Shown here one piece after another: positions 43,315-50,676 of a DNA stretch of 64,000 nucleotides (position 1 is the stretch's first letter; each line of letters opens with the position of its first letter). The position numbers and the translations under genes were made by a program. The notes under the pieces are model-generated. The model worked only from the letters and a program-made list of their open reading frames with translations, was not told the origin of the DNA and did no database searches. The stretch is taken from positions 1 to 64,000 of the forward strand of contig NZ_JAMBOP010000023.1 in assembly GCF_023715645.1 (NCBI RefSeq), written 5' to 3'. Origin of the DNA: Bacillus cytotoxicus (lineage in GTDB: Bacteria; Bacillota; Bacilli; Bacillales; Bacillaceae_G).

Positions 43315-43716
43315 GTGATTACTATAAATAAAATCGATAGCTTTTTCGAATCAGCATTAAGTACATGCAAGACATTACAATTAAGTTTAATCCCAAATAT
43401 ACCTGGAAAAGAAGAAACTGTACCTCATAAGCTAGTTTCTTATAATTTAAAAGAAATTGTTACTGGGTATCTATTAGAATTGCACTTAGAAAATATGGAA
43501 ACAAATGAACAATATATTTTTACATACAATGATATTCAAAAAATCGAATATCATGGTGGATCTACACATCGAAATCAAAAATATTATATATACTCTTTAA
43601 ATAAACGCTTATATATTACACAGCATAGCAATGAACTACTTGACGGTAGAAAGCTAGATGTTTCATATGATGATAATTGTTATATTGATATATATAGGAT
43701 TACTATTTTTAAATGA
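43315..43716 (+). CDS. Hypothetical protein with unusual start (ATA in place of ATG?)
   Basis: About 131-133 residues, unrecognised: a helical N-terminus (IDSFFESALSTCKTL) and a beta-rich rest (GYLLELHLENMETNEQYIFTYNDIQ, QKYYIYSLNKRLYITQHS, CYIDIYRITIF). No ATG lies near the start. A near-ideal ribosome site AGGGGTGAT (43311-43319) stands eight bases before ATA at 43324, exactly where an ATG (giving NKIDSFF) would be expected. The only standard start codon, GTG at 43315, lies inside that ribosome site. I report the GTG for formal reasons. Expression may be low. A terminator follows. Confidence 0.55.
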   Translation: MITINKIDSFFESALSTCKTLQLSLIPNIPGKEETVPHKLVSYNLKEIVTGYLLELHLENMETNEQYIFTYNDIQKIEYHGGSTHRNQKYYIYSLNKRLYITQHSNELLDGRKLDVSYDDNCYIDIYRITIFK

Positions 43717-43737
43717 AATTATAATTATTCACAACAT

Positions 43738-43779
43738 AAAGATCTAGTATGTTTTTCAAAATATATACTAGATCTTTTT
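43738..43779 (+). terminator. Terminator of the hypothetical gene
   Basis: AAAGATCTAGTAT and ATACTAGATCTTTTT form the stem, 22 bases after the stop. Confidence 0.85.
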
Positions 43780-43862
43780 ATCTATAGAAATCGTTTTCTG
43801 ATTAGATACATCAATTATTTATTTTTTCACTCTAGATTCAACAACATTGTTTTTCCTTAAAG

Positions 43863-43998
43863 TATTTTTTTGCTAGCTTCTCTTTTTAATACATCTTCCG
43901 CAAACCGTAACTGCTGCCCTATATACAAATTATTTTCATTTCCACCTGTTGCAAGTCAGACGCCAACACGTTGATTAATATCCTGTAATGACTGTAAA
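43863..43998 (-). pseudogene. LysM-like domain fragment
   Basis: On the minus strand QSLQDINQRVGV, then a TGA stop, then LATGGNENNLYIGQQLRFAEDVLKRE. This resembles a LysM peptidoglycan-binding repeat (S-L-x-x-I-N-x-R-x-G-V ... N-L-Y-I-G-Q-x-L). There is no start and a stop interrupts it, so at best it is a relic of a cell-wall protein gene. Confidence 0.35.
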
Positions 43999-44075
43999 GG
44001 TAATTGCGATTTTATTTACTCTAGGTTTGTCATTACTCACTTCCCTCTTCACATAACGTACAAAGTTCGAAAGAA

Positions 44076-44494
44076 TTTCATGAACCAAAAACTCCTTCAG
44101 GCAAACGATGAATTGTCATTCCTAAAATTGCATTACAAGATCTAGAAAAACAACTTAATCGAGTTAATACAGACAAAGAACGTTACAAAAGTGAACATAA
44201 TGGCTTTGACTTGGTTTCCCTAATTTTGACAGTAATCCTTTCAATTTCAAAAGTTTGACACAGCTATGGAAAAAGCTTATAAAGAAAAGTGGAGTCCCTG
44301 ATATTCGCTTTCATGATCTTCGGCATACACATGCTACTTTACTACTAAAACAGGGTATTCATCCGAAGATTGTGAGTGAACGTTTAGGACATAAAAGAAT
44401 AGGCATCACATTGGATACCTATTCTCATGTTGTACCAGGTCTCCAAGAAAAAGCTGTAGAAGATTTTGCAAACAATCTATTTCAAAAACGCTAA
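44076..44494 (+). pseudogene. int: Tyrosine recombinase (phage integrase) remnant
   Basis: Upstream frame: EFHEPKTPSGKR, a TGA at about 44128, then IVIPKIALQDLEKQLNRV and GFDLV. After a frameshift near 44217: FPNFDSNPFNFKSLTQLWKK and GVPDIRFHDLRHTHATLLL, LGHKRIGITLDTYSHV. The C-terminal catalytic residues remain (HxxRH in HDLRHTH, the later His, Tyr in DTYSH), but the first Arg region is lost and two disruptions break the gene. This is the only integrase trace in the window. No attachment site or phage genes accompany it. Confidence 0.8.
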
Positions 44495-44562
44495 TGTTTG
44501 CAAATAAGGATTTTGCATAAAAATACTAGCAAATCCATCCGACATTGAAAGGAGTCAAAAAC

Positions 44563-44877
44563 ATGAAAGAAATCAAGTCTGACAAGGAGTTTCGCGATCT
44601 TATCGCAAAAGAAAATCCAGTAGTAATTAAGTTCTTCACAACATGGTGCCCAGATTGTGTACGCATGGACAACTTTATCGAAGATGTAATGGAAGAGTTC
44701 AATAAATTCGAGTGGTATTCCATTAATAAAGATGAATTTCCAAGCATTGCGGAAGAATATCAAGTAATGGGAATTCCAAGTTTATTAGTGTATCAAAACG
44801 GTGAAAAACTTGGTCATTTACATAGTGCAAATGCAAAAACAGAAGAGCAAGTCACTGAGTTTTTAGAAGTATATTAA
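44563..44877 (+). CDS. Thioredoxin family protein
   Basis: A 104-residue thioredoxin-fold protein with the redox motif in FFTTWCPDCVRMDNFI (W-C-x-x-C, here CPDC instead of the classical CGPC) and the cis-Pro loop VMGIPSLLVYQNG. It resembles B. subtilis YdbP-type small thioredoxins. It is likely cytoplasmic (no signal peptide) and acts as a disulphide reductase, with CPDC suggesting a slightly different redox potential. The ATG at 44563 follows AAAGGAG. It has its own terminator and lies just after the integrase remnant. Confidence 0.9.
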   Translation: MKEIKSDKEFRDLIAKENPVVIKFFTTWCPDCVRMDNFIEDVMEEFNKFEWYSINKDEFPSIAEEYQVMGIPSLLVYQNGEKLGHLHSANAKTEEQVTEFLEVY

Positions 44878-44889
44878 TATAAACAACTT

Positions 44890-44923
44890 AAAGCACTTAG
44901 ATGCATATCTAAGTGCTTTTTTG
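44890..44923 (+). terminator. Terminator of the thioredoxin gene
   Basis: AAAGCACTTAGAT-GCAT-ATCTAAGTGCTTTTTT, 12 bases after the stop. Confidence 0.92.
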
Positions 44924-45021
44924 TCTTTTTTGCCCTTACGAAACAATGTTCTCCCTTACTTAAAATGCTAAAAGTACACAACAATGTTTGTATAGACCCA
45001 CACGACTTTCGTTTGATACGC

Positions 45022-45207
45022 TTATATATAAATCCACCTTGAATTCCAATACACAAGTCGCCGCCATGCCAAGCAAAAGTAACCTGCTACTTTCTTTTCT
45101 CTTTATTTGAACATCGCATGTGGCACGCTTCTACGCATGGCCAGACGCTCTTGACCATCTAGAAAAAGGGATTTATGTCAGGGTTTTTATTTTGATTTAT
45201 ATATATA
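45022..45207 (+). repeat. bcr1-type repeat upstream of the cation exporter
   Basis: Starts TTATATATAAATCCACCTTG and ends TTGATTTATATATA, with the block CAAGTCGCCGCCATGCCAAGC and GGCCAGACGCTCTTGACC. The CACTGAC block is partly lost (GGCACGCTTC). It ends 29 bases before the exporter start and so may lie in its leader. Confidence 0.9.
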
Positions 45208-45235
45208 ATCTTTGAGAGAAAGGTGAGTGGTTAGT

Positions 45236-46117
45236 ATGGAATCACTTTCCAACAAAGCTGCTGATAAAGGGGCAATGCTAAGCATTGTTGCCTATATATT
45301 TTTATCAACTGTTAAAATTGTAATAAGCTACATAGCTGTTTCTAGTGCATTGCGCGCAGATGGTCTTAATAATTTGACCGATATTGGTGCATCACTTGCT
45401 GTATTAATTGGATTGAAAATTTCTCGTAAACCCCGCGATTCGGATCACCCATATGGTCACTTACGAGCGGAACAAATCGCTTCACTCATTTCATCCTTTA
45501 TTATGATGACTGTCGGACTTGAAGTTATCGTAAATGCAGCTCAATCCTTTTTCAAGGAAGAACAGACGACCCCTAATTTAATTGGAGCTTGGGTTGCTTT
45601 GTTTTGCGCTGTTATTATGTATAGCGTGTATGTATATAATCGTAAAATTGCCAAGGAAACAAAAAGTAAAGCACTAGAAGCGGCCGCAAAAGATAATTTA
45701 TCTGATGTTCTCGTAAGTATTGGAACCGTTATTGGTATTTTTGGTTCACAGTTTCAATTACCTCTACTTGACCCAATTGTAGCACTTATCGTCGGTATCA
45801 TTATTTGTAAAACAGCATGGGATATTTTCAAAGAAGCGTCGCATTTGTTAACAGATGGCATTGATCCAGATAAAATGAAGGAATATGCCGAAACAGTTAA
45901 AAGCATTGCAGGAGTTGAACACATTGTTGATATTCGAGCACGTATGTACGGGAATCAAACATATGTTGATATTACTATCGAAGTAGACGCACACATGGAT
46001 GTAAGTGAAAGTCATCGTATTACTGATGAAATTGAGGAAAAATTGCAATATAAACACAATATTTGGTACACGCATATTCATGTAGAACCACTGCAAAAAG
46101 AACCTATGCTCACATAG
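45236..46117 (+). CDS. Cation diffusion facilitator (CDF) metal exporter
   Basis: A 293-residue CDF family transporter with six membrane segments (LSIVAYIFLSTVKIVISYIAV onward), the metal sites ADGLNNLTDIGASLAVLIGLK (helix II, D-x-x-N/D) and DNLSDVLVSIGTVIGI (helix V, D-x-x-x-D), the loop HPYGHLRAEQIASLI, and a cytoplasmic C-terminal domain (VEHIVDIRARMYGNQTYVDITIEVD) that dimerises and senses metal. The DGLNN/DNLSD pair is typical of the manganese-exporting MneP/MneS branch, so Mn efflux is likely. ATG 45236 follows AAAGGTGAG; the GTG three codons earlier is too close. Confidence 0.9.
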   Translation: MESLSNKAADKGAMLSIVAYIFLSTVKIVISYIAVSSALRADGLNNLTDIGASLAVLIGLKISRKPRDSDHPYGHLRAEQIASLISSFIMMTVGLEVIVNAAQSFFKEEQTTPNLIGAWVALFCAVIMYSVYVYNRKIAKETKSKALEAAAKDNLSDVLVSIGTVIGIFGSQFQLPLLDPIVALIVGIIICKTAWDIFKEASHLLTDGIDPDKMKEYAETVKSIAGVEHIVDIRARMYGNQTYVDITIEVDAHMDVSESHRITDEIEEKLQYKHNIWYTHIHVEPLQKEPMLT

Positions 46118-46126
46118 GTTCTTTTT
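46095..46126 (+). terminator. Terminator overlapping the exporter stop codon
   Basis: AAAAAGAACCTATG-CTCA-CATAGGTTCTTTTT; the left arm encodes the last residues of the exporter. Confidence 0.9.
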
Positions 46127-46170
46127 ATGGAAAATTAATTGATAGAAATTAACCCATAACAAACCATTGG

Positions 46171-46824
46171 TTAGCTTGATACAGAAGATTTATTGTCGGC
46201 TACATGTGGGGAAAATGTTTGATGAAACATGATACATAAAATAAGCCAACTACCACCAGCAGCCCAGCCCGCTAAAATATCAGAAGGATAATGTACCCCT
46301 AAATATATACGACTAATAGAGATGGAAAAGATGAGAAAACAGGCAATTACAATCAGCAATAACTTTTGATACAATTGCAGGCGATGTTCAGTAATTGTAA
46401 TGTATGCGATAAACCCAAGAAATGCAACAGCATTCATCGCATGTCCGCTTGGAAAACTGTAACCTGTCGCCGTAACAAGTTGTGATATATCGGGCCTTGG
46501 TCGTTCATACCATACCTTTAATATGTAGTTCAAATAGCGTGAACCATAAAAATTAATCATTAACAAAATTGCTGTCATGTATCGTCTTCGAATTAAGAAA
46601 TACATAAACAGGATAAACATTACAGGAAAATATACCTTTTTTGAGCCAATGTAAGACATCCATACAAAATAAGCAGTAAAATATTCGTTACGGAAGCTTT
46701 GTATATAATGACTTATTACATGATCAAATTGATCGATACAAGATGTTTCATAAGAAAAAGATAGTACGACAAAACAAACAAGTAAAACAATAAGTAGCAT
46801 ATATAAATGTCGATATCCCTTCAT
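46171..46824 (-). CDS. PAP2 family membrane phosphatase
   Basis: A 217-residue integral membrane phosphatase with the three PAP2 signatures: KVWYERPRP (KxxxxxxRP), YSFPSGHAMNAVAF (PSGH) and SRIYLGVHYPSDILAGW (SRxxxxxHxxxD). About six membrane segments. It dephosphorylates phosphatidylglycerophosphate-type lipids or undecaprenyl pyrophosphate. The B. subtilis member near yozD is YodM, which supports orthology, though here spo0M and two further genes lie between. I use the ATG at 46824 (KGYRHLYMLL) because GTGAGG is 8 bases upstream; an ATG two codons earlier is also possible. Confidence 0.9.
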   Translation of the reverse strand: MKGYRHLYMLLIVLLVCFVVLSFSYETSCIDQFDHVISHYIQSFRNEYFTAYFVWMSYIGSKKVYFPVMFILFMYFLIRRRYMTAILLMINFYGSRYLNYILKVWYERPRPDISQLVTATGYSFPSGHAMNAVAFLGFIAYITITEHRLQLYQKLLLIVIACFLIFSISISRIYLGVHYPSDILAGWAAGGSWLILCIMFHQTFSPHVADNKSSVSS

Positions 46825-46899
46825 CTGCATAACCTCACTATACAAAAATGGAGCGGGTGTTTTATTTTCCCTCTCCATTTCTTTTTTATGCATGAATCA

Positions 46900-47655
46900 T
46901 CAAGAAATATAACTGTTAATTTTTTGCTGCATTGTTGGAATGTCCTCACGCTTCACTGTGAAACGTAAAACTTTTTCATCCATATCTAAAGCTTCAGATA
47001 ATAGTCCAGCAATCCCTCTTGCTTTTCGATCTACTTCCATCACAATTTCTAAATTATCATACGAACGCGGGATGATCAGAAGTTCTAATTCATCGAGCTT
47101 TCCATAATATTGTCCGGATACAGGAACAAATTCAAACTCTTGCGCGAATGGGGCATGACCACGCAAACGGTATGGAAGTTCTTCACATTCCGCTTGACGA
47201 AGACGAAATCCGAGATTTTGGACTGCCTCTAATACACTTTTTAATAACAAGTTTGGTAGTACTTGAATGTAATCCCGGTCACTTGGGTCAATGCTACATT
47301 TAATATCTAAACCAGTTTGCACCCAAACGGTTTTCATTCCAAATGTTAACGGTGCTTCAATCGGCATTAAGAATGCAAATGGAATTTCTCGTTTTTCATT
47401 TACCCCGATTGTTATAGGAGTTGTTAAACGAACTTTTTTCAAATCATATGTTGAACTTATTTTCTTGTCGTCTACTTCACGAATATATGTCGTAGACAAC
47501 GTTAAATAAATGCTATCAATTTCTTGTGCTACTGATCCGCCAGTAATATGTACAACCCCTGTAATTTCTTCACCGATAAGCCATTCTTCTTGTGTTAACA
47601 CAGTGTCAACTTTTGCACTGCCAATACCAACGCTCGCTAAAAACTTTTCGAACAT
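46900..47655 (-). CDS. spo0M: Sporulation-control protein Spo0M
   Basis: A 251-residue arrestin-like protein matching Spo0M: FEKFLASVGIGSAKVDTVL at the start, LIGEEITGVVHITGGSVAQEIDSIYLTL, FAFLMPIEAPLTFG and DRDYIQVLPN. In B. subtilis it influences sporulation and cell-cycle control. It has no signal peptide and is cytoplasmic. GGGTGGGAG precedes the ATG, and the gene start lies 19 bases inside the 3' end of the kinase gene, so expression is tied to that gene. This chaining with a kinase and a His/Ser-rich peptide is discussed in the findings. Confidence 0.93.
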   Translation of the reverse strand: MFEKFLASVGIGSAKVDTVLTQEEWLIGEEITGVVHITGGSVAQEIDSIYLTLSTTYIREVDDKKISSTYDLKKVRLTTPITIGVNEKREIPFAFLMPIEAPLTFGMKTVWVQTGLDIKCSIDPSDRDYIQVLPNLLLKSVLEAVQNLGFRLRQAECEELPYRLRGHAPFAQEFEFVPVSGQYYGKLDELELLIIPRSYDNLEIVMEVDRKARGIAGLLSEALDMDEKVLRFTVKREDIPTMQQKINSYIS

Positions 47656-48455
47656 GTATCTCCCACCCTTTCTATTATACAGCGTACATCTTCTAGTAGT
47701 TCTTGTACATTTTCATAATATGGCTCTTTCATTTGTAGCATCCGCATAATTACGTCACTACTATTTGTTGATAATGTTAATTCTTCGTACCAAGGCCGTT
47801 CTTCTTTTGAAGATTCGTAACTAGAATACAGCAAAAACAAAGCAAAATGCCCAAGAGCATAAAAATCACTACGATAATGGATTTCGCGCATATGCGCTTG
47901 TTCCCCTTTATAAGATTGAGCCCTCTCATCATTTTCACCAATAAAGCGAGCTAATCCAAAATCAATGATAGATATTTCATCATTATTCATTAAAATATTC
48001 GGAATTCGCAAATCGCGATGTACAATACCTTGACTATGAAAATAAGAAACAACATGAAGCACTTTATATAAAATAAGAAAAACTTCTTTCTCTGTATACA
48101 TTTCTCTATATTCAAAAATAAAATCTTCAAAAGTCTTGCCGTGCATTTCTTCCATTACAAAAAAAGATCCTTTTTTCCATGTAAAACTATGAAAGAAACG
48201 AGGAATTGCATGGTGCTCTAACTGTTGTAAAATCGCTTGCTCATATGTAAACGATTTCCTACCTGATGCATAGCGCTGTTTACTTTTTCGAAGTTGCTTT
48301 AATACCCTATCCTCACCAGATGACAGATCAATAACAAGATACGTAAAACCATAACTTCCCATACCGAGAATACGATGAATTTGATACCGCTGTGCAACAA
48401 CAGTATCGATAGACAGCGGTCGATCAATCCACGCCAATACTTTTTGAAAATTCAT
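47637..48455 (-). CDS. Eukaryotic-type Ser/Thr protein kinase (YrzF-like)
   Basis: A 272-residue kinase domain without a membrane anchor. Glycine loop LGMGSYGFTYLV, ATP Lys in DRVLKQLRKS, helix C Glu in FTYEQAIL, HRDLRIPN as catalytic loop and IIDFGLARFIG as the metal (DFG) motif. The catalytic loop has Arg where HRDLKxxN kinases have Lys, which could lower activity. B. subtilis has a similar small kinase, YrzF. The ATG (48455) overlaps the TGA of the His/Ser-rich gene (TGATG), and the 3' end overlaps spo0M, so three genes are chained. Its substrates are unknown; Spo0M is an obvious candidate by context only. Confidence 0.85.
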   Translation of the reverse strand: MNFQKVLAWIDRPLSIDTVVAQRYQIHRILGMGSYGFTYLVIDLSSGEDRVLKQLRKSKQRYASGRKSFTYEQAILQQLEHHAIPRFFHSFTWKKGSFFVMEEMHGKTFEDFIFEYREMYTEKEVFLILYKVLHVVSYFHSQGIVHRDLRIPNILMNNDEISIIDFGLARFIGENDERAQSYKGEQAHMREIHYRSDFYALGHFALFLLYSSYESSKEERPWYEELTLSTNSSDVIMRMLQMKEPYYENVQELLEDVRCIIERVGDTCSKSF

Positions 48456-48646
48456 CAACTACTAGAGAAAAAGCTGCGACTTTTATGTTTTCTTTTATAA
48501 TGATGATGTCCATACCCATGAGATGGATGATGCTTATGATGATCACTGCTAGAATACGAGCGATGTCGATGTCGATAATCGCTACTGGAGGAAGAGCGGT
48601 GCTTATGTTTATTCCCAAACAAAGAATCAATAATTTTTTTGAACAT
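48455..48646 (-). CDS. His/Ser-rich basic peptide coupled to the kinase
   Basis: A 63-residue protein: a short amphipathic start (FKKIIDSLFGNKHKH), then alternating runs of His, Ser, Arg and Tyr (HRSYSSSDHH, HHPSHGYGHHHYKRKHKS) ending FFSSS. The many Ser residues next to basic residues would be good kinase targets, and the His clusters could bind metal. AAGGGGTG precedes the ATG, and the stop overlaps the kinase start, so the gene is real and co-translated. No family recognised. The sequence is low-complexity, so homology searches will be difficult. Confidence 0.75.
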   Translation of the reverse strand: MFKKIIDSLFGNKHKHRSSSSSDYRHRHRSYSSSDHHKHHPSHGYGHHHYKRKHKSRSFFSSS

Positions 48647-48757
48647 TACTTCACCCCTTTAGAAAATTCTCTCTTTTATTATACCAAATACAACATGAGG
48701 CAGTGCTATAAGTTTTTTTATGTATACGATGCAAAAAACGACGAGTCTATCCCGCCG

Positions 48758-48943
48758 TTACTTTCCTTCATCATCTTCGTCAAATACTTCATCAATCATA
48801 CATTTCTCTAATAAATAATCGAATGCAATATCTGCAAGATCTTCAATTTCTTCGTGCTTTGGTACATAGCCTCTCACAATTAATTGCTCATAAAAAAATT
48901 CCGCAATTTCTTCCGTATCAATCACGACTTCTATTTCCTTCAT
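48758..48943 (-). CDS. yozD: YozD family protein
   Basis: A 61-residue acidic protein (KEIEVVIDTEEIAEFFYEQL, IEDLADIAFDYLLEKCMID, ending in DEDDEGK) that matches the Bacillus YozD family closely. The function is unknown. It lies next to yodN-, yozE-, yokU- and kamA-like genes, the same neighbourhood as in B. subtilis. ATG 48943 follows AAGGGGTG; an ATG three codons earlier sits inside that ribosome site. Confidence 0.85.
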   Translation of the reverse strand: MKEIEVVIDTEEIAEFFYEQLIVRGYVPKHEEIEDLADIAFDYLLEKCMIDEVFDEDDEGK

Positions 48944-49095
48944 GAGCATCACCCCTTTAATTCTGTTTTATGAAGAAAAATAAAAATTATGTATAACAAT
49001 AGAAAACATTTTTCTTTTTTTGCTAGATATATAGGTTATATAAAAAAAGGTTGTGCATAAGATGTAGTACAAGCAATATAAAGGAGGAAAACACA

Positions 49096-49251
49096 ATGGA
49101 ATATAAACAAGAAATCATACATACAGAAGACAGTTTCGTACATGAAGATGTATGGGTGGACAAGCTAGTTTCTATATTTATTATCTTTTTAACAATTGTA
49201 GGCATACCATATACAACTTATATTTTCTTTCAATTCCTTCTCTCTTTTTAA
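49096..49251 (+). CDS. Small single-pass membrane protein
   Basis: A 51-residue protein on the plus strand within a minus-strand cluster. AAAGGAGG stands 9 bases before ATG 49096, a very strong site. An acidic N-terminal half (IIHTEDSFVHEDVWVDKL) is followed by one membrane helix (SIFIIFLTIVGIPYTTYIFF). It converges with the yodN-like gene, only one base between the stops. No family recognised. Confidence 0.7.
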   Translation: MEYKQEIIHTEDSFVHEDVWVDKLVSIFIIFLTIVGIPYTTYIFFQFLLSF

Positions 49252-49252
49252 G

Positions 49253-49915
49253 TTATTTTTTCTCGGATAATTTGATTAAATAATTACGTACAACCTCCAT
49301 CACAATTTTATATTCTTCATCTTGAAATGTTTCATACAATGTTCTGTAATCATTAAAAATATCTAGTAAACCATCAATAATCTCTTTTCGATTCGTTTTT
49401 ATACTTACTTTTTTCGAATTATTTATAGATTTTAATTTCCCTAAATCAAGCTTATTCATGCCTGCCTTATCTTGTTTCATTTTCTTTAAAATAACATTTG
49501 CTGTTTGTGCATTCACAATAAGTGTCAAATCTGATTCATCCGCTTCTAGCCACTCACCATCTGTAATACGAGATAATTCATAAATTGTATCTTCCCAAGC
49601 ATCATTTTTATAACGCCATACTTCCGTCCGATAGCCAACAACACGAAATACATCTTTTTCATAACCTGTTACTTGAACGAGATCACCAAAAGTAAATTTA
49701 TAACGAAGTTCTATCCACTCTGATTCGCCATCTTTCATTTCTTGGTCTGTCACAAGCTGCAGTGTATTTTCTACGTAAAATCCATCGTGATTATTTACTT
49801 CATATACATAAACACCATCGAGAATTTTTATATTTGTAATTTTACCAACTGTACCATATAACGTAATCACGACTATATCTCCTATATTATATTTGGGTTG
49901 CTTTTTTCTCGTCAT
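49253..49915 (-). CDS. yodN: YodN-like protein, function unknown
   Basis: A 220-residue protein. The first 140 residues are beta-rich with two short SH3/KOW-like units (YNIGDIVVITLYGTVGKITNI, FTFGDLVQVTGYEKDVFRVVGYR). The rest is helical and basic (KLDLGKLKSINNSKKVSIK, IIDGLLDIFNDYRTLYETF). I assign YodN on position: between YozD and YozE, as in B. subtilis. ATG 49915 follows AAAGGAGAGAGA; the frame upstream is unsupported. Biochemical role unknown. Confidence 0.65.
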   Translation of the reverse strand: MTRKKQPKYNIGDIVVITLYGTVGKITNIKILDGVYVYEVNNHDGFYVENTLQLVTDQEMKDGESEWIELRYKFTFGDLVQVTGYEKDVFRVVGYRTEVWRYKNDAWEDTIYELSRITDGEWLEADESDLTLIVNAQTANVILKKMKQDKAGMNKLDLGKLKSINNSKKVSIKTNRKEIIDGLLDIFNDYRTLYETFQDEEYKIVMEVVRNYLIKLSEKK

Positions 49916-50112
49916 GTCTCTCTCTCCTTTTGAAGTCGTGATTTTAAGTATGTGACGATAACAGTATATGCGACCCACTCCGAAAACGCTTATCACATGA
50001 GGTTGTATACTTGAATATTTTTCATAAAAAAATACACTCCACTATCGGAGTGTACATCATACAAATTGAAAAATGATTCGTAGTAAAACGGTCTACAAAT
50101 AGTCGTTTCACT

Positions 50113-50331
50113 CTACCGCTCTTGCATATATAATTCCCAGGCACGATCAAAAATGCTCATGCTTTCTAATGAACCACTTAACTCTAGGTATGAACTAATT
50201 TCATCATAATCCTCAGATTGCTTTGGAAAACTATGATCTTCATACATAATTTCTGCCAAGTCGCATAGTTCACTTTTTAATAAAGAAGCACGGTGCTTCA
50301 TCATATAATGATAAAATGACTTTTTCAACAA
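50113..50331 (-). CDS. yozE: YozE family protein (SAM-like fold)
   Basis: A 72-residue protein: KKSFYHYMMKHRASLLKSEL, CDLAEIMYEDHSFPKQSEDYDEISSYLE. This is the YozE_SAM_like family of Bacillus, known from structure but not function. It starts at TTG 50331 (or the next codon, also TTG) behind TAGGGAATA. It is the last gene of the yokU-kamA run. Confidence 0.85.
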   Translation of the reverse strand: MLKKSFYHYMMKHRASLLKSELCDLAEIMYEDHSFPKQSEDYDEISSYLELSGSLESMSIFDRAWELYMQER

Positions 50332-50403
50332 TATTCCCTACCTTTCTAACTTGGCTACATTATACAAGGCAAACAAGAAAAAAACCAGCATAAAAAATGC
50401 TGG

Positions 50404-50676
50404 TTAAAAATCAAAGTAATTTCTCTTTAATAAACGTGGGCGCTCCATGAGCTCTGTAAATTTAATTTGTTTTGGCAAGTCTTTTGTAAAAATTAAAAAG
50501 AGTTGATCTTCAATTTCTTTCACAGTAGCATCTGATTGATAATTCATTCCGCAATTTGGACATGCGATACAAGGTGTTTCTTCAATTGTCACTGTTTGTG
50601 TTCCATCTGGTAATTCCCAATATACAGTGTTTGCGCTTTCAATTGCTTCTTCACCTTCACACCACATACATCTCAT
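50404..50676 (-). CDS. yokU: YokU family zinc-ribbon protein
   Basis: A 90-residue protein with CMWCEGEEAIE and CIACPNCGMNY, two Cys pairs making a YgiT-type zinc ribbon, and a C-terminal LPKQIKFTELMERPRLLKRNYFDF. The family is named after B. subtilis YokU, next to kamA. The start overlaps the kamA stop by four bases (50673-50676), so translation is coupled to lysine aminomutase. The role is unknown. Confidence 0.85.
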   Translation of the reverse strand: MRCMWCEGEEAIESANTVYWELPDGTQTVTIEETPCIACPNCGMNYQSDATVKEIEDQLFLIFTKDLPKQIKFTELMERPRLLKRNYFDF

